Part shown: positions 61,719-64,000 of the stretch, one piece after another
Position numbering within the stretch: position 1 is the first letter of the stretch
Layout: the number at the start of each line of letters is the position of its first letter
Source of the DNA: Leishmania mexicana MHOM/GT/2001/U1103
Taxonomy: Eukaryota > Euglenozoa > Kinetoplastea > Trypanosomatida > Trypanosomatidae
DNA: 64,000 nucleotides
Reading direction: 5' to 3'
Assembly (NCBI RefSeq): GCF_000234665.1
Contig: NC_018338.1
Location: 1-64,000, forward strand
Made by a program: the position numbers and the translations under genes
The notes under the pieces: generated by a model
The model's database searches: none
What the model saw: only the letters and a program-made list of their open reading frames with translations
Told to the model about the DNA's origin: nothing

Positions 61719-61952
61719 ATGTTCCTCACTTATCAGTTTGCCTCCATCTGGGCTATGTTGGCTTCCATCGTGACCTTCCTTGTCTTGCGTCACAACGACC
61801 CCGTAGACCTGAGCGAATACAAGGAGAAGGCGCACGGCATTCCGCCGGTGGCTTGCTGCTCGGCAATTGCCATCCCCCTCATTGTTCTCTTCGTCTACAA
61901 TGCGGCGTTGAGGATGGGACCTAAGGCGTCGTGCAAAGGCACTAAAAAGTAA
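61719..61952 (+). CDS. Small two-TM protein (77 aa)
   Basis: From ATG 61719 (MFLTYQFASIWAMLASIVTF) the product is 77 aa with two hydrophobic segments: about 5-23, and about 44-62 (VACCSAIAIPLIVLFVYNAA). A charged loop lies between them (RHNDPVDLSEYKEKAHG) and the C-terminal tail is basic (KASCKGTKK). I do not recognise the family. The size fits a subunit of an ER or mitochondrial membrane complex, but nothing decides which. The frame is open upstream to 61572, but that part has UTR composition. Confidence 0.65.
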   Translation: MFLTYQFASIWAMLASIVTFLVLRHNDPVDLSEYKEKAHGIPPVACCSAIAIPLIVLFVYNAALRMGPKASCKGTKK

Positions 61953-63690
61953 GGACATACGCTCTCCGCCCTATTCGTTCGTGTCGATTCTACCACGCGC
62001 CCTGTGGACGAGTCGAATGCGGTTACACGTGAGAAAGCGTGCGGCCGTGAACGTCATAGTGCGCAGGTGTTTTTTTAAATACTTTTCCAATACGTCATAC
62101 CACCACGAACAAGCCAGCAAAAGTATACGCAAACAGCCGCAGCTCACCAACGTCTGTTACAAGACGGCTATAGTACGGAGTCGGGTCAACCAAGACCGTT
62201 TGGCGTCGTTTAGCTCAGTGCAACTCCACTGCATACAGCGCAGGCCAGGTCCAGGATTACGCTCAACACCACTGCAGCCCAGCAAAACAAGAAGACAAAA
62301 CAAGAGGTGGATGCGCCACTATTTGTTGAGTTGTGGACAAGATGCACAGTAAGCCGGTACAAACACATCCGTGACCGCACGTCTCTTCGGCACAGCGGCA
62401 GCCCAGCCCAGCCCTGCCGACAGCCAGGGACCGCAACCGTACCTGTGGTCAGGCTGCAGGATCTTGGCCTCCCCACAAAGAGTGGATACCGGGGCCCGGT
62501 ACAACGCACTGAGGTGGCTGTCATCATCACGATTTTTTCGCTGTTTCACGCCGCAGAAGAAATGAAAATTTGTCGAACAGCACTTGCAGCAATGTCGACA
62601 GCAGCGCTGCCGTGGTGTAAGGACGAAGCTACCGGAAGCAACGGGGTACATGAGTACAGCAACAGCGCTCCTCTCTTCTCCATGGACGCTGCATCTCTCT
62701 CCGGTGTTTATCCCTACACAGCCGTCAACTGCCCCCCTCCCTCTCTGCAATCTGTGATGCATGAAGACAGAAACGAAACGACAGGATAAAGAAGCAAAGA
62801 CAAGACAAAAGAAAAGAGGGACGGATGCACTGTAGCGGCGCTCATGGCTGCTTCCCTCTTGGCTGAAACGACACGCATGCAAGTGCAGACGTGACGTTAT
62901 TCACTGTGTAGCGGTACCAACTCGTTTCTCCTGTTTCTGTCTTTGTGTGCTGCTGTCTCCCCATCGCTTCAGAACTTCTGCGCCTCACGCCACATGTACG
63001 ACATTGGGCAAAGAAAAGCAGGGAAAGCTGCCGTGTGTGAGCGCGCGCCTGTATGTGCACGCGTGCGGGTCTCTGTATGGATGCACACAAGTTATTTGAT
63101 GAGGGGTACATGCCCCGCTAGGTTTGACATGAAGATGCAGCCCTTTGCTCTCTCTTGACTTCTCTTTGGCACAGCAACACTTGAGCAGGCACGGTGCCAT
63201 GCGCACATGTGGGGGCCATGATCCGGAAAAATCAAACCGCAGAAAAAAAGGAGACCAGCGAGGCATTCTCAAGGGCATCACCGCTGCACTTTGCCATTAT
63301 GACGCAGTGGGAAGAGAAGACTGTCGTACGCTTAGCTGGTGCACGGTGTTGCACCCGCCGTAGGAACCTTAAGCAGCACTTTTTTCTCGCCTCCATCGCG
63401 GGTGCATCAAAGCAGAGACGGAACAACGCCCCCTCCCACTAATGCGCGCGTGTATGCGGATGCCTCTCCCCGTCACACCCGACGTGCTGTCTTTTGTCTG
63501 CCCTGACTGATTTCCGACGCACCTTTTGACCTTCCCTTCCCGCCTTTCGTCTATCTGTCCCCGCTGATGCATCTTCTGAGACACGCACACAAGCAAAGAG
63601 ATGTCACACACACACACATGCGCCATGTAGCACAGAAGAGCTTGCATTACCTCGTACCACTTGTAGGACGGCTTTGATGCAACTGGCACA
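61953..63690. other. Spacer at right end
   Basis: About 1.7 kb with a diverged SIDER-like piece near 62340-62520 and a CA tract near 63609-63618. No gene is supported. Confidence 0.4.
62340..62520 (-). mobile_element. Diverged SIDER-like fragment
   Basis: The minus strand begins CAGCCACCTCAGTGCG followed by CCGGGCCCCGGTATCCACTC. This resembles the start of copy 1 (CTCAGTGCGT...GGCCCGGTAACCCACTC) and the 5' signature I recall for trypanosomatid retroposons. Similarity to copies 1-3 fades after the first ~60 bases. It points against local transcription. The far end is not defined. Confidence 0.4.
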
Positions 63691-63698
63691 CACCACGG

Positions 63699-64000
63699 TT
63701 GGTATGCTCGACTGCGTCGTTTTGCACGCCGTACACAGCACGCTTCATATACTTCTTTACCTGGTCCCGCGATGGGTGCACACGCTGCTGGTAGAGCTGT
63801 CCGTGAAGCTGTGGCAGCTGGTCACGGGTCGCTGCTAACGGAGGTTACTCGTTGCAGAATGAGCGTCACATCGAGGTAGTCAACTCCACGAAGGACTCGT
63901 TTATGGGTGCGAGACCGCTGACGGCGTTTGGGCTGAGCTAGGGCATGTTGTACCACGGCACCTTCGACGGTGGACGCGTCCACAGTATTCTTGGCGTCTT
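63699..64000 (+). pseudogene. Possible gene remnant with broken frame
   Basis: Two plus-strand open segments read like protein but are not in one frame. ATG at about 63702 gives MLDCVVLHAVHSTLHILLYL... to a stop at about 63838. Overlapping in another frame, about 63822-63941 reads GGYSLQNERHIEVVNSTKDS..., followed by TAG and a further open stretch to the edge (GMLYHGTFDGGRVHSILGV). No family is recognised. It may be a degenerate gene or chance; the minus strand here also has open segments of about 55 codons. Confidence 0.25.

Overview
The window looks like nuclear DNA of a kinetoplastid, most likely Leishmania. Every credible gene is intronless. Genes lie in two long same-strand blocks, and spacers are about 0.5-1 kb with pyrimidine-rich sense strands, as expected for polycistronic transcription with trans-splicing. 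Products include kinetoplastid-type pyruvate kinase, PI-PLC, branched-chain keto-acid dehydrogenase E1-beta, prohibitin, coatomer zeta, ARL2, RPL30 and an ArfGAP. From memory, this gene order (pyruvate kinase pair, PLC, E1-beta, prohibitin ... RPL30) matches the left end of Leishmania major chromosome 35. The pyruvate kinase sequence differs from the L. major/L. mexicana type at many positions, so a more distant species (for example subgenus Viannia) is possible. The species is an inference.

Layout. From 1 to 36.1 kb all genes are on the minus strand. In transcription order from the switch region these are: two coiled-coil proteins, an unrecognised protein, a degenerate mitochondrial carrier-like protein, a small mitochondrial-type membrane protein, ARL2, an LMBR1-like membrane protein, coatomer zeta, two unrecognised proteins, a TRK-type cation transporter, prohibitin 2, a CFAP99-like coiled-coil protein, an unrecognised protein, BCKDH E1-beta, PI-PLC, and two pyruvate kinase copies. 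One pyruvate kinase copy is frame-broken; the other runs off the window. From 38.5 kb to the right end all genes are on the plus strand: an FCP1/SCP-type phosphatase, a 2135-aa CEP290-like protein, Kish/TMEM167, an NDUFA5-like complex I subunit, a CCCH zinc finger/J-like protein, RPL30, an unrecognised 716-aa protein, a PH/ArfGAP/C2-like protein and a small two-TM protein. The 36.2-38.5 kb interval is a divergent strand-switch region, the likely RNA polymerase II start region for both blocks.

Repeats. Three almost identical elements of about 0.5 kb (846-1376, 36324-36839, 53774-54302) resemble SIDER2 short retroposons. All point the same way as local transcription. One lies directly upstream of the partial pyruvate kinase copy, whose native start codon and 5' UTR are absent. 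A diverged SIDER-like piece lies at about 62.34-62.52 kb.

The most unusual points are the damaged pyruvate kinase array with its SIDER junction, a CEP290-like transition-zone protein near the switch region, a CCCH protein whose J-like domain lacks HPD, a perfect 15-bp hairpin in a spacer, and the recent-looking SIDER copies. No prokaryotic-style system, CRISPR array or viral gene was seen.
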